NCBI RefSeq assembly: GCF_043290135.1
Contig: NC_134710.1
Location: 283,431,276 to 283,495,275 of the forward strand
Length of the DNA stretch: 64,000 bases
From: Rhipicephalus microplus
Lineage: Eukaryota; Arthropoda; Arachnida; Ixodida; Ixodidae
Reading direction: 5' to 3'
Numbering within the stretch: the stretch's first letter is position 1; each line of letters opens with the position of its first letter. Positions 10,699 to 21,789 of this stretch are shown here, one piece after another. The position numbers and the translations under genes were made by a program. A model generated the notes under the pieces. That model did not search any database. It saw only the letters and a program-made list of their open reading frames with translations, and had not been told where the DNA came from.

Positions 10699-11051
10699 TG
10701 TAGCGGCCGGGAATGTCGGCTGCCGGAGGCAGCGAGAAAGGAGACGTGAAGCTGGTTTAGAGTTGCAGGGCAAGACTGTTTATTTCCACTCCGTGCGAGT
10801 GACGAGAGCTCCCCTCGACGAGGGAGAGAAGGAGGCACCCCTGCGTTCTTCTACAAGAAAGAGGAAAAGGGGGCCCCTGAGCGAGCAGACGTTGCATGCC
10901 ACCGGTGCTAATCCCCGGAGCCGGCCCCGACAACACGTTGTTCCCCGAACACGGAGGAGGAGGCGCTGGCGCCTGGAGTAGGCGCGCTGTCGACGGCCGG
11001 CTGCAGACGGGATAGAAAAGAGTGCGGTGGTGCTGAGCAGCTTCCGCTACA
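10699..11051 (-). repeat. 5' LTR of element B
   Basis: 353 bp, TGTAGCGG to CCGCTACA, same length as the 3' LTR with about nine substitutions by eye. AATAAA on the coding strand at 10779-10784. Confidence 0.95.
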
Positions 11052-11055
11052 AGAG

Positions 11056-11678
11056 GAACAAGTCGTCTAAATGTAAGGAAGTATCGATTGCTTCCTAATG
11101 GTTCACTATGTGCCTTGGTGTAGCATTAAAAAATGCAGTCCTAATTTCAACCAGGGATTCAACATGGCAGAACGACATGTTTTCAGTTAAGGTTAGAGCT
11201 GCAGAAATGATATCATGCTTCTGAAGATTAGGTTATCTTTGTTCTGGTTACCACTTCAGAGGTTTCGCGGCACCAATTTATTTCGATTTGAATGGAGGCT
11301 CTGGTTATTGTGACATGACTCAAACACCAGAAATCCTGAAAAATGTAATTAAAACTCAACTTTTATTTTTCGGTTTCAGTCATAATCATATGCGCGCATG
11401 CAAGCTAATCGTGACTCCAAAGAAAGAAAAAAAGCCGATCACACGCCCAGTGGAAATCGATGATATGGGAAGCACGATATAAGAAGGTTCATATGCCACT
11501 TTAAAATTACCACAACATTATGACGTGCATAGATGTAGTACTCGGTAAACGCAAGTATAAATGTTATGCGCGCTCAGATATCTGGATGAGATGCAAGTAT
11601 GTTGTTAATAGTCTGGTAACGACGGCACCACTGACGTTCACAATATCAGCTCCAGCAGTTCTACCACTGCTGGGGCTG
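11056..11678. other. no gene; left arm of a distant inverted repeat
   Basis: No coding signal. 11116-11174 matches 12634-12690 in inverted orientation, including a perfect 18-mer TAATTTCAACCAGGGATT at 11142-11159. The rest is anonymous AT-rich sequence. Confidence 0.45.
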
Positions 11679-12235
11679 TAAATTATTCCGTACATGACTT
11701 CCATGGCATGACTGTCATATTTGTACCTAATATTTGTATTCGCGGTTCATTCACGTCACGTGATACCAAATTTCATATATGTGAAGCTAGCGAAACGGCC
11801 GCGAGCACTCTATGAGCGTAGCATGTCGCCATGTTTTTAATCACATGCATGTCATTGTATGTTAGGACACGTCAATTCTTTCGTCGTCCTTTCGCGTCAC
11901 GCACTACCAAATTTGATATATTTGAAGCTAACGAAACGAACGCGAGTGCATCATAAGCGTATGGCGTGTAGTCATCAATTACATAACATGTAGGTCACGA
12001 TTTCCATGTTATGGCCTGCCACTTATGTTCACCATGCAGTTATGTCATACCATACCCGTTTTGCAATATGTCAGGTGAATGAAACCACCACAATAGCAGC
12101 AAGACTGTGACATGTAAATCATAACATACATGATTTTCAGGTTATGAATGTTCATCATAGAGGTATATTATGCCATGAAAATTCTAGTATAGATCTCATC
12201 ATCGAAACGGCCAGGAGAGCTCAAAGTTGTCGGCG

Positions 12236-12276
<41 letters not shown>

Positions 12277-12345
12277 GTAGATAGATAGATAGATAGATAG
12301 ATAGACTCAAGTACACCAAAATCCGCTAAGAAAATCATTTTAAAA
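11679..12345 (+). repeat. tandem-unit repeat with GATA tail, short copy
   Basis: Same repeat as 43060-44706. It starts GTAAATTATTCCGTACATGA, holds two ~143-bp units (CACGTCACGTGATACC at about 11753, again at 11896, each followed by GTGAAGCTAGCGAAACG-like text), then the unique end CGGCCAGGAGAGCTCAAAG and a (GATA)n tract at 12234-12307. The long copy has eight units. It looks non-coding and non-autonomous. Confidence 0.7.
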
Positions 12346-13130
12346 ACGAGACTGCCCCTGTACTCTTGACATAAATGCTTTGGATTCTCAGAAAAGCTGC
12401 GTTTGGTTGTTTGTTCTGTACGCATCTGCGCATTTATTTTCTTTGAACACGAAAAAGTAATCGTGCGCGACGCGAGACACCATATGTGCAGTTGGGCTGC
12501 ACTCCATCTTGAGACATAGCCGTATGTGATATCGGCTGCCCTGTAGCAAGTGTGAATTAGGCATTCAGAGCACGGCACACGCCTGATGTCGAAATCGGTA
12601 TACCAGATGCTGATGTTTCACCGCCGAGCTTTTTGTCGTAATGTAGTGAAATCCCTGGTTGAAATTATTTTTGCGTTTTTGGATGCTAAACAAAAGCTCT
12701 TGCGACGAATTAAGAATCCATTTATACATCCTTATGTTTAAACTTGTTCAGGTCTCCTTAGGTCCTGGTGTTTCCTTATAGTCTGAACGGAAGGTGAAAA
12801 GCACGCCATGAATCAAGCCTATAAATGCGCTAGAGGCGACAATCCAGATCATTCCATAGTCGTTGCACAGATGTCTTCATACCATTAGACAGCAAGGTAT
12901 TGATGCCTTATCTGGAAAAGTGAGTTGATATCACTTCACCGTTAGTGTGCCCCATTTTCGCTTCTGCATAAGCTTGTTCTATGCCACATTGACTGGGAAT
13001 TCATTGCAATGCAACGATATTTCCAGATTGAAATGCCTCATTCAGCATATTCAATGTATGTCATACACCAGAGCACTCTATGCAATGTGTTGCTTCATGT
13101 AGTTTCTAATTAGCTGAAGTGCCGGCTTCA
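12346..13130. other. no gene; right arm of inverted repeat
   Basis: Anonymous sequence apart from 12634-12690, the inverted partner of 11116-11174 (18-mer AATCCCTGGTTGAAATTA at 12650-12667). Confidence 0.4.
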
Positions 13131-13179
13131 CGAAATGGACGTTATTTTGTGCCGGAGTCACAAAATAACGTCCATTTCG
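13131..13179. repeat. perfect 21-bp hairpin at LINE edge
   Basis: Arms 13131-13151 and 13159-13179 are perfectly complementary, with loop CCGGAGT. One arm is LINE coding sequence (AKWTLFCDS of RNase H); the other is its inverted copy, so the LINE folds back on itself here. Confidence 0.9.
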
Positions 13180-15456
13180 CTGGACTCTGTTTTAAAATGT
13201 AGCACGCAGCTTGTCGGACGCCGGTCAGCCCAGTGGCAGTAGATGATGTCTGGTGTACTATGTTGAAGCGTTGAGTGATTTCCATGGGAAGCGCAGTGAA
13301 AGGTGCTGCCGAGGAGGTCTGCGTGACAAAGCCATCTGGAAAAATGTGCACTGTATATCCGTACATATAGGCAATAAACGGCAAAGCGAAATGCTTAAGC
13401 CCAGCAGTTGGTATTTTTTCCTTCTTTGTTGTCTGTTGGATTGAAAGTCGCACGATCGGCTTAGGCATCGTCCAAAGCGGTATATCAGAGATCACTTGTG
13501 GTGCATAAATTGAAGGCAGCAGCTCTCGGTGCGACATACTTAACAGCTTCTGAGTATGCAGCACTGGGTCAAGTGTTAAAAGCGTCTGCCACTGAATGGT
13601 CTCGATGCCTTCTCAGTAGCCTCAGATGTACTCATAGTGGCTCGTGTTGAAGATAAACACGAGATTGACATGCACGTGATTCTGCAATAGTACCCCATGT
13701 AGAAGTACATCGAGGTACTTCTAGGCAAGTTCTTGGGGCACGCGCCTGAGCTCCCTTGAGTGTAAGTGCTGCACAGGTGGAAACACGAGAGAGAACAGGA
13801 GCACTGTAGCGAAAGTATCCGCCAAACAAAAAGTGCCCAGTATAGCTGCACTAGAGGTGATTTAGATGGTCCCCAAGATTTTCTAGACAGCATAAGGCGA
13901 ATGTCCTGGACAAAGCTGTCTTGTTTTTCTTAGCGATGGGATGTGCTTCGACCAAGACAAATCACGATCGATGACAACTCCGAGGAACTTGTGATGAGTT
14001 ACCGAAGGTTCCCATCAATCACTATAGGGTAGCAAGCCATGGACTTATCCTTGAATGGCAGGGTTTCACTTTTCGTCGGTGACATTTGCAGCCAGCAGCT
14101 ATTGAGGTATGCAGACTTTGTCAATACTGCACGTTGTAGTTAATTTGTACTTGCAAACGTGTTAGACTTGTGGTCCAAGTGCAAATGTCATCTACGTTCA
14201 CAGACACCGAGATTTCTCCTCCCAGCTTAACGAGCTTCTCACCAAGGTCAACAAGTACAATAGTAAGTAATGTGGAAATCAGAACTCCACCTTGAGGCAC
14301 GCCATGATAGGCGGGATGCTTTTTTGTCGTCATCGGCAGTAGACATGAATATAGTTCGTTCTTGAAGATAGCTGGCTATCCATTGATTCATGCGGCTGCC
14401 AATGTCATAGTCTTCAAGAGCATTTAGAGTGGCATCATACAGAAGATTGTTGAAAGCACTTTTTATATCAAGAAAGACTGCAGCCGTCAATTGGTGGCGC
14501 CGTTTCTGATGTTCAACGGTTGTTACCAAATCAATGACACCGTCACTGGATGGCCTTCCATTCTGGAAGCCAGTCATAGCGTCTGGGTATACTTTTTGCT
14601 TCTCTAGGAACCATTCCATGCACAACAGAACCATTCGTTCTATGAGCTTTCCTATGGAACTTGGTAGCGCCACAGGTCTGTAGGACAGCATATGACGGGG
14701 AGACTTGCCTGGTTTCAGAAATGCCACGATCTTGCTAGCCTTCCAGTGTGTCAGTGCAGTTCCAGATGCCCGAGAAAGGTTGTACAAAGACAGCAGATCT
14801 CCGATTGCTCAAGGACGATGGTGACGCAGGGTAGCATAGGTAATTCCATCAGGCCCAGGTGCACTGAAACGCTGCGAAGTGGACATAGCCGCATGAAGCT
14901 CCTGCAGCGTGAAAGGATGGTCGAGACGGACGTCTGCTGCAGGGGAAGCAGTGAGCCATCCGTTGTCGCAGAGCCAGAGAAGTCCATGCAGGATTCTTTC
15001 GCAATTTGTTTCTCACTGCACGTCCTTATGATGGCCAATGCACGGAAGGGACGTACTTGCTGACGGGAAGATGGTAGAGCTCGTACAACGTACCATATCT
15101 TAGACATTGGTTTTCGTGGGTCCAGGGTGGTGCAAAATGACATCCAATTTGACGGCCAAGCTTTTCTAAGTACCTCTAAATTTTACGAGAGATGCTTAGG
15201 TCTGTGATTGATTTCGTTCGCCTGTGTCTGAGTTCAGCTCCACGACGAACTGCCCGCAGCTCTTCGAATACCACATAAACCGGCTTCCTTGAATAGGTTG
15301 TTGTGACAACTCGTGTAGTGGTCTGTGTTGCTGTGGCATTTCTTTCTTCAGTCAGTTAGAGCAACTATAGAGCTACAAGGCTTTTCTAGCTCTTCTTGAA
15401 AGGCCTTCCAAATTGTGCATCACCTTCGAATGCTTGCAACACCGGTATACCATCGT

Positions 15457-15458
<2 letters not shown>

Positions 15459-15502
<44 letters not shown>

Positions 15503-17350
15503 GCCTGACTACGTCCACTGCAGGACAAAGGCCTCTCCCATGTTCCGCCAGTTAACCCGGTCCTGTGCTTGCTGCTGCCAATTTATACCCGCAAACTTCT
15601 TAATCTCATCTGCCCACCTAATCTTCTGTCTCCCCCTAACCCGCTTCCCTTCTCTGGGAATCCAGTCAGTTACCCTTAATGACCAGCGGTTATCCTGTCT
15701 ACGCGCTACATGCCCTGCCCATGTCCATTTCTTCTTCTTGATTTCAGCTATGATATCCTTAACCCCCGTTTGTTCCCTAATCCATTCTGCTCTCTTCTTG
15801 TCTCTTAAGGTTACACCTACCATTTTTCTTTCCATTGCTCGCTGCGTCGTCCTCAATTTAAGCTGAACCCTCTTTGTAAGTCTCCAGGTTTCTGCTCCGT
15901 AGCTAAGTACCTGCAAGATACAGCTGTTATATACCTTCCTCTTGAGGGATAGTGGCAATCTACCTGTCATAATTTGAGAGTGCTTGCCGAATGTGCTCCA
16001 CCCCATCCTTATTCTTCTAGTTACTTCAATCTCATGGTTCAGCTCTGCGGTTATTACCGGCCCTAAGTAGACATAGTCTTTTACAACTTCAAGTGCACTA
16101 TTACCTATCTCGAAGCGCTGCTCCTTGCCGAGGTTGTTATACATTACTTTCGTTTTCTGCAGATTAATTTTAAGACCCACCTTTCTGCTCTCCTTGTCTA
16201 ACTCCGTAATCATGAGTTGCAATTCGTCCCCTGAGTTACTCAGCAATGCAATGTCATCGGCGAAGCGCAGGTTACTAAGGTATTCTCCATTGACTCTTAT
16301 CCCTAACTGTTCCCATTCTAGGCTTCTGAAAACCTCCTGTAAGCACGCGGTAAATAGCATTGGGGAAATTGTGTCCCCCTGCCTTACACCCTTCTTGATT
16401 GGTATTGTGTTGCTTTCTTTATGAAGCACTATGGTAGCAGTTGATCCCCTGTAGATTTCTTCCAGAATGTTTATATATACTTCATCTACGCCCTGATTCC
16501 GCAGTGTTTGTATGACGGCTGATATTTCTACTGAATCAAACGCCTTCTCGTAATCTATGAAGGCTATGTATAGTGGTTGGTTATACTCTGAGCATTTCTC
16601 TATTACCTGATTGATAGTATGAATGTGGTCAATTGTTGAGTAGCCTGTTCGAAATCCTGCTTGTTCCTTTGGTTGATTGAATTCTAATGTTTTCTTTACT
16701 CTGTTAGCAATTACCTTTGTAAATAGCTTGTATACTACAGAGAGCAAGCTGATCGGCCTGTAATTCTTCAAGTCCTTGTCATCTCCTTTCTTATGTATTA
16801 AGATGATGTTAGCGTTCTTCCAAGACTCTGGTACTCTTCCCGTCAGGAGACACCTCGTAAACAGGGTGGCTAGTTTTTCTAACACAATCTGTCCTCCATA
16901 TTTCAGCAGATCTGATGTTACCTGATCCTCACCAGCAGCTTTGCCTCTTTGCATGCTCTCCAAAGCTTTTCTGACTTCTTCTATCATTACTGGTGGGGTG
17001 TAATCTGGGTTACTGCTAGTTCTTATAGTATTAAGGTCATGGTTGTCTCGGCTACTGTACAGATCTCTGTAAAACTCCTCCGCTATTTTAACTATCATAT
17101 CCATATTGGTAGTTATTTTGCCTTCTTTGTCCCTTAGTGCATACATCCGACTTTTGCCCACCCCAAGTTTCCTCTTCAATGCTTTGAAACTTCCTCCGTT
17201 TTTCAGAGCGTGTTCAATTCTCTCCATGTTATACCTTCTTACATCGCATACCTTACGTCTATTAATCAACTTCGAAAGCTCTGCCAGTTCTATTTTGTCT
17301 GTTGTACTTGACACTTTCATGATTTGACGCTTCTTAATTAGGTTCTTCGT
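15459..17350 (-). mobile_element. RTE-type LINE copy 1, 5'-truncated
   Basis: Insertion of about 1.9 kb into the I-type LINE, flanked by an 11-bp target duplication TACCATCGTAT (15448-15458 and 17351-17361). The 3' tail is a (TGA)n microsatellite (plus-strand CAT repeats, 15458-15503), typical of RTE-clade elements. The 5' endonuclease part is absent; RT and C-terminal parts are undamaged. Confidence 0.93.
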
Positions 17351-17404
17351 TACCATCGTATAGTTGTACGTAAGTAGGTAGTTGATCACTACCATACGTT
17401 TCAA
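15509..17404 (-). CDS. RTE reverse transcriptase ORF (partial)
   Basis: 631 codons without a stop. RT blocks in order: ALESMQRGKAAGEDQ, WKNANIILIHKKGD, YRPISLLSVVYKLFTKVI, QAGFRTGYSTIDH, FIDYEKAFDSV, KGVRQGDTISPMLF, LRFADDIALLS (intact FADD active site), and a C-terminal part ending WAGHVARRQDNRW and VRGRQKIRWADEIKKFAGINW. Makes cDNA by target-primed reverse transcription in this family. The first ~17 residues come from the interrupted I-type LINE, so the listed ATG is not the native start; the endonuclease domain was lost by 5' truncation. A tRNA-like or host function is not suggested. The absence of stops points to a recent insertion. Confidence 0.9.
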   Translation of the reverse strand: MKRMVVINYLLTYNYTMVTKNLIKKRQIMKVSSTTDKIELAELSKLINRRKVCDVRRYNMERIEHALKNGGSFKALKRKLGVGKSRMYALRDKEGKITTNMDMIVKIAEEFYRDLYSSRDNHDLNTIRTSSNPDYTPPVMIEEVRKALESMQRGKAAGEDQVTSDLLKYGGQIVLEKLATLFTRCLLTGRVPESWKNANIILIHKKGDDKDLKNYRPISLLSVVYKLFTKVIANRVKKTLEFNQPKEQAGFRTGYSTIDHIHTINQVIEKCSEYNQPLYIAFIDYEKAFDSVEISAVIQTLRNQGVDEVYINILEEIYRGSTATIVLHKESNTIPIKKGVRQGDTISPMLFTACLQEVFRSLEWEQLGIRVNGEYLSNLRFADDIALLSNSGDELQLMITELDKESRKVGLKINLQKTKVMYNNLGKEQRFEIGNSALEVVKDYVYLGPVITAELNHEIEVTRRIRMGWSTFGKHSQIMTGRLPLSLKRKVYNSCILQVLSYGAETWRLTKRVQLKLRTTQRAMERKMVGVTLRDKKRAEWIREQTGVKDIIAEIKKKKWTWAGHVARRQDNRWSLRVTDWIPREGKRVRGRQKIRWADEIKKFAGINWQQQAQDRVNWRNMGEAFVLQWT

Positions 17405-17700
17405 CGTCTGCGCACCAGGTGGCGGATGTTGAAAGGTACCAACAAGCGATAGCTAAGTCGAGACAGCTGCGGTACGTTGAGGCACGGAGATATGTCGGAG
17501 ACCCGTCGTTAAAATATGAAGGCCATTGTTGCTTGTAAAGTCTAGATCGAGTGTTTATGACACTGCTGCGCCAAAGATGGTGATGTGCATTGAAGTCACC
17601 TACGAGGGCGTGAGGTCTTTGACTCGAGTCGATGACAAGTTTCATATGGGCAGCGTCAGGCGAGGAGAAGGCGAGACTGGCAGTAGGGCTCCCCTGTCAC

Positions 17701-18236
17701 CTCACGCCATCTCAGAATGATCTCCTGATGTGCGGGGTTGTTGCTGCCTATGCCAGACTCCCACAAGGGGCGTCTCATATAGTAAAGCTGATAAGTTTTC
17801 AACAGCTGAGCATGCGTCTCAAATTTAGAACAGCCAATCAGAGGGAAAGGATCAGTATTTTTTTTTCTTTTTTCAATTGATGAGAGAGCCAGATCGTCAT
17901 TTAGCGGAAGTGAGAAAAATGCCTTTGCTGCTGAAAATCCGGTTGAGCCTGTTTTAGCAACTGTTTGTCAGTAACTCCATCTCATCAAAGCATCGTAAAT
18001 ATGTATTATCATCTGAATGGGAATAGCTCAGCCGGTACTCAGGAGAATGTTTTTGTGTTAGCACTTATGTGACATGGGACATTTGTATTCGGCCCATTAT
18101 TTCGGGCCTCTGTCTCGCCCGTAAGTTGCTACCTCTGGTACAGAAAAAAAACTCAACATTGATAAGCACATGGATGATTTAGCGATGCTTTGCGGAAATA
18201 TTACAATGACTGCTATAGTCGCAAGGATTAGCGACC
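17701..18236. other. no clear gene
   Basis: The first part may be further decayed LINE 5' sequence. 18018-18034 contains a TAGCTCAGCCGGTA tRNA A-box-like string without a matching B box. Confidence 0.35.
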
Positions 18237-18345
18237 ACATATCCGCCGAGGTCGGTAAGGCGTCGCGCTGCGAAGCTTGAGGACGTGGGTTGCATTACCT
18301 GCCACGGCGGCCACGTGTATTTCGACGAGCGCAAAGTGCAAGAAT
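18237..18345 (+). mobile_element. tRNA-derived SINE fragment
   Basis: GAGGTCGGTAAGGCGTCGCG, GGACGTGGGTTGCATTACC (altered B box) and CACGGCGGCCACGTGTATTT are arranged as a tRNA-like SINE head followed by the start of the body. Old and partial; a different head from the Ruka-type copies. Confidence 0.5.
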
Positions 18346-19658
18346 ATGAACACTTTTTTTTTCACGCTGTGAGAAATAATGTTCTACCGCTCGCCTATTG
18401 TACCCACATTCGCGCGTACCTGAACTACCATATGTTTCTTTTTTAACTTTCTTTTTGTTTCTACTCAACCCTGCGGCCTTACAACGGGTGACTCAGACGT
18501 TGCAGCTTTTCAACAAAGGCTCTCCAAGTGCTGTGTAATTCCCTCCGTGATGTTTTAGGTATGCGCGACCCGTTAAAATTGCACCTTCTTTCTAGTTAGC
18601 GTCCTTTGGAGCAAAAAAAAGTGAGGGAGGGGAAAGATAGGGGTTAGAAAACAGTACTTTACGTTGCCAGTGTCAGAAAGGACTTTCACAATTTTTTTCT
18701 TTTTTTGAAAGTAGAGTAGCTATAGAATCGCACACACGTACATGTCGATGGAACACGTTGCTGGGACCGGCGCCGAGTCACAAAGAAAGCGGTGACCCCT
18801 TTCCTATTTCCTTTCCCCCTAATACAAGGAACAGGTCGCCAGAAGGCTGTGGGCCTGCTGATGGACGTCCAAATATGTGCTGCTGACACGGGAAGTGGGG
18901 CGCTATGCTGCCGGACGAGGGAAGGTGTTCGACGAAAACTACTGCAATGGCTCATGGCTCCCGGCCACAACGCCCTGCTCGAGGCGAGTGGTGTCATGGC
19001 GGATGACAACCAGGCCCAATAATTGAGCGTGGTGAGCAGTTGCCCTTTTCTTGCTCAGTTGCACGAGCGTGAGACCTATTACCTAGCCGCTTTCTCTTCT
19101 CACATCAAGAAAGGGACACGTTGACGCCATAGCTAAAGTGTGGTGCCAATGCTTAGTCAAAAACGTTGACCTGGGCGGGTGTGAGCTCCGTGGAGATATC
19201 TTCATCTGGTTTCACGATTTGTTCGTCTCGTAGCAAAATGCTTGCGCTGTAATTATTCCAAATAAACGTCAAGTTTGCTTCTACAGAAAGAAACTTAGTA
19301 TCTGCAAGCTGTCTCGACCTATCTTTGCGAATCTTCAGTGCCAGAACGACCGGACACAACACATTAACAACCTATAGAAACGCTGATATAACTCTACAGA
19401 GTATATAGCCCTTATGTTATTTGTTATAGATGGTTCTTTTCCTTATTTGGCAGTTTTATCAAATATTCGAATGCTTGGACGACGATGATCTATGGTAAAA
19501 TACTATGCACAATTCAGATTATCTTTCTGAATATCTCGTACAACATGCTGAAAGGAGGTCGATCGGTCTGTATAGTTTGTGAATGAATGGTGAAATCGAT
19601 CAAGTCGTGTGCTGATAAAGTCATTTAGTATATGAGCATGATGGAAAGTTATGGGGTT
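18346..19658. other. no gene seen
   Basis: 18792-19022 has a 76-codon plus-strand ORF in a GC-richer patch ending LLEASGVMADDNQAQ; no family recognised and no supporting signals. Confidence 0.35.
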
Positions 19659-19901
19659 GCCCCGCCGCGATGGTCTAGTGGCTAAGGTACTCGGCTGCTG
19701 ACCCGCAGGTCACGGGATTGAATCACGGCTGCTGCGGCTGCATTTCCGATGGAGGTGGAAATGTTGTAGGCCCGTGTGCTCAGATTTGGGTGCACGTTAA
19801 AGAGCCCCAGGTGGTCGAAATTTTCGGAGCTCTCCACTACGGCTCCTCTCATAATCATATGGTGGTTTTGGGATGTTCAACCCCACTTATCAATCAATCA
19901 A
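19659..19901 (+). mobile_element. Ruka-type SINE, full length
   Basis: tRNA-like head (CCCGCCGCGATGGTCTAGTG as A box region, GGGATTGAATC as B box), body with GCATTTCCGATGGAGGTGG, GTGCACGTTAAAGAGCCCC, and the CAATCAATCA 3' end. About 243 bp. No clear target duplication. Confidence 0.92.
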
Positions 19902-20675
19902 GTTATCGGGAGAAGAGGAAGAGTGTGAGGATGGTTGTTACGTCACTCGCATGAGATAAACGTGATGATCTTTAGCAAACTATACTTTGTAAGAAGCCAA
20001 CCAAAAGCAGAAAACAGCGAAGGAACCGGACAGGACTATGGCTAGACTTACAACTTTTTTTATTGATATAATATATAAGGAGATGTTGGCGCACAAATAT
20101 GGTGGCGGCTACTCTTTAGCCCTTGAGTGAAACTTGAACACGTATCCTAAAGTTGAACATACAAAGCAGTGAATTGAAAATAGAACACTCGGGCACAGAT
20201 ATGCAAAGATACACTTATACGCAGATATCACAACAAAATGGTAAGGAAATGTTCGAAAGTCAAAGAATTAAGGTTCTGATAATGTCCTTCATTATTATTT
20301 GGTCCAACCAGCACAAAATATTCGGTACAACCAGCACAAAACAGTGGAGCACACGCCTGGTCCTTATGAAGACATATTCACTCGTGTGTACATAATAGCC
20401 GACACGTCATTCATTTCAGTACACATATATGATGGGTGTCACGTGATACTTCACATAATAACTACAGTTGTTATACAAATGAAACTTCGTTATTTTTTAG
20501 TACTTGTCAGCGATTCCGCTGTCTTGTGAGAAACGTGTTAATGCTTTTAAAACGTTCGACTATAGAACTCCAGTTAGCCACAGACCCAGAAGTTTCTTCA
20601 TGCGAAAGGGTCTGCGGTGTAATGCCAACAGTTCTGACTTAAGACTGCGTATCGGCGTGTCATGATGTGGACAGT
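19902..20675. other. no gene seen
   Basis: AT-rich. GGTCCAACCAGCACAAA and GGTACAACCAGCACAAA form a short tandem duplication at about 20300-20345. Could include the 3' untranslated end of the LINE that follows. Confidence 0.35.
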
Positions 20676-21789
20676 CTACAGAAGGTGACATACGTCTTCA
20701 TCTATATATCTGCATTCACATTCGGCAGTTTGAGCTCTGCCAAATCTGTGCAGAAAATGTTTTGTGTATGGTGTGCCTAGCCTCAATCGATGAATTAGAG
20801 TTTTGATACGTCTATCTAATGCCAGCGTATTTTTGATTTCAGTAAATGGATCGATATGATATAAATAACACCTCTTTGAACTTTGGTCAGACCAAGCAGT
20901 TTTGCTTATTCTGAAAGCTGTAGTCTTTATAATACTACGCAATTAGTTTTTCGAAATTGGTGAAGAAACAGTAATGTCTTTAAGATGTGCTTGTCGTGCT
21001 GTTTCATCTGCAGCTGTGTTTCCAGGAATGTTGCAATGGCCAGGTATCCACTGGAATTTGATCTCATGTTGCAACTTGTTTGCTTTGGTGAGCTCTTTCA
21101 GCGTTTCGTATGTCATACTATCACTAATTACATTCGTTTTTGTACTGGAGAGTGATCTTAATGCGGCCTGAGAGTCACAGAAAAGCACCCATTTTCTCGC
21201 GTCTGCTGCCGAGTTCATAAACTTTATAGCTTACAGAATCGCAAGAAGCTCAGCTGTAGTAGATGACGTCATGCGACATAACTTAAATGATTCCTGAATA
21301 TTGAGCTGTGGTATAATAAATGTCGATGTTGAAGACGTTGTAATACTTGAGCCATCTGTGTAAATGTGTATGTACCCTGGATACCGCATGTGTATCTGAT
21401 GATAAAGCGCTAGTTGTTGGGCAGCTTGGATGAGCATGTCTCTCTTTCTGATAATGCCATCCACTGAGAATTCATTGCTTGGTATTGCAAGCAGCCATGG
21501 AGGATAGTCCATTTCCGAGCTCCATAATTCATTTCTCGGTAATATATGTAGATTGCTCTGTATTTCTTTATGAGCATTGCTTTTATCCCTTCGTAAATCT
21601 CTAGTGCCAATGGGAGGTCCTTGTGTTGCGTCTGTAAGGGGAAAAATGGTGGCATGTTTCGATTGTTCTCATAACAGGAAACGGGGGTTGTCGAGTCTCT
21701 GCTATGACAAGGCTGCTAGATGTCGCCCGTGGAACACCTAGGCAGACGCGCAGTCCCCAAGCTAATAGTCTTTGAAGTCACTCTTCTGA
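20676..21789 (-). mobile_element. I-type LINE copy 2, 3' part
   Basis: Minus strand: linker to RNase H (21410-21789, EIYEGIKAMLIKKY), RNase H (YTDGSSITTS at 21350, TTAELLAIL at 21240, FCDSQAALRSL at 21180, GNTAADETARQAH at 20990, so the D-E-D-D set can be read) and the C-terminal Cys/His region (CECRYIDEDVCHLL at 20680). Broken by at least two stops (near 20943 and 21225). It meets an oppositely oriented ORF1 fragment at about 21790. Confidence 0.85.

Larger units (their letters stand above)
6404..11051 (-). mobile_element. Ty3/gypsy LTR retrotransposon B, full length, inactive
   Basis: Complete element on the minus strand: two 353-bp LTRs, 4-bp target duplication AGAG (6400-6403 and 11052-11055), PBS beside the right LTR, PPT beside the left LTR, then gag and pol in the order protease, RT, RNase H, integrase. 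There is no env-like ORF. The LTRs differ at about nine positions by eye (about 2.5 percent), so it is fairly young. It is dead: pol has at least four in-frame stops and the RT active site reads YLNDI where YLDDI or similar is expected. Confidence 0.95.
13131..17700 (-). mobile_element. I-type LINE copy 1, decayed, split by RTE
   Basis: Minus-strand non-LTR retrotransposon with endonuclease (17362-17700, HALVGDFNAHHHLW and ETYGSDQLP), RT (14100-15143, SYRPVALPSSIGKLIERM, FLDIKSAFN, GVPQGGVLIS and NVDDIC) and RNase H (13142-13500, PDGFVTQTSS and FCDS). The RNase H has lost acidic residues (Asp kept in PDG, Glu replaced by Gly in STATGLT). The reading frame QLYDG at 17361 resumes as IPVLQAFEGDAQFGRP at 15447 on the other side of the RTE insertion, so both halves were one ORF. 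Stops and frameshifts throughout. The 3' side ends at a fold-back hairpin at 13131-13179. Confidence 0.88.

Noticed and set aside
15396..15866. 156-codon plus-strand ORF with a long His run
   Set aside because: Antisense shadow of the RTE ORF and its CAT tail.
18792..19022. 76-codon ORF as a gene
   Set aside because: No family match, no splice or promoter signal, and similar ORFs are expected by chance.
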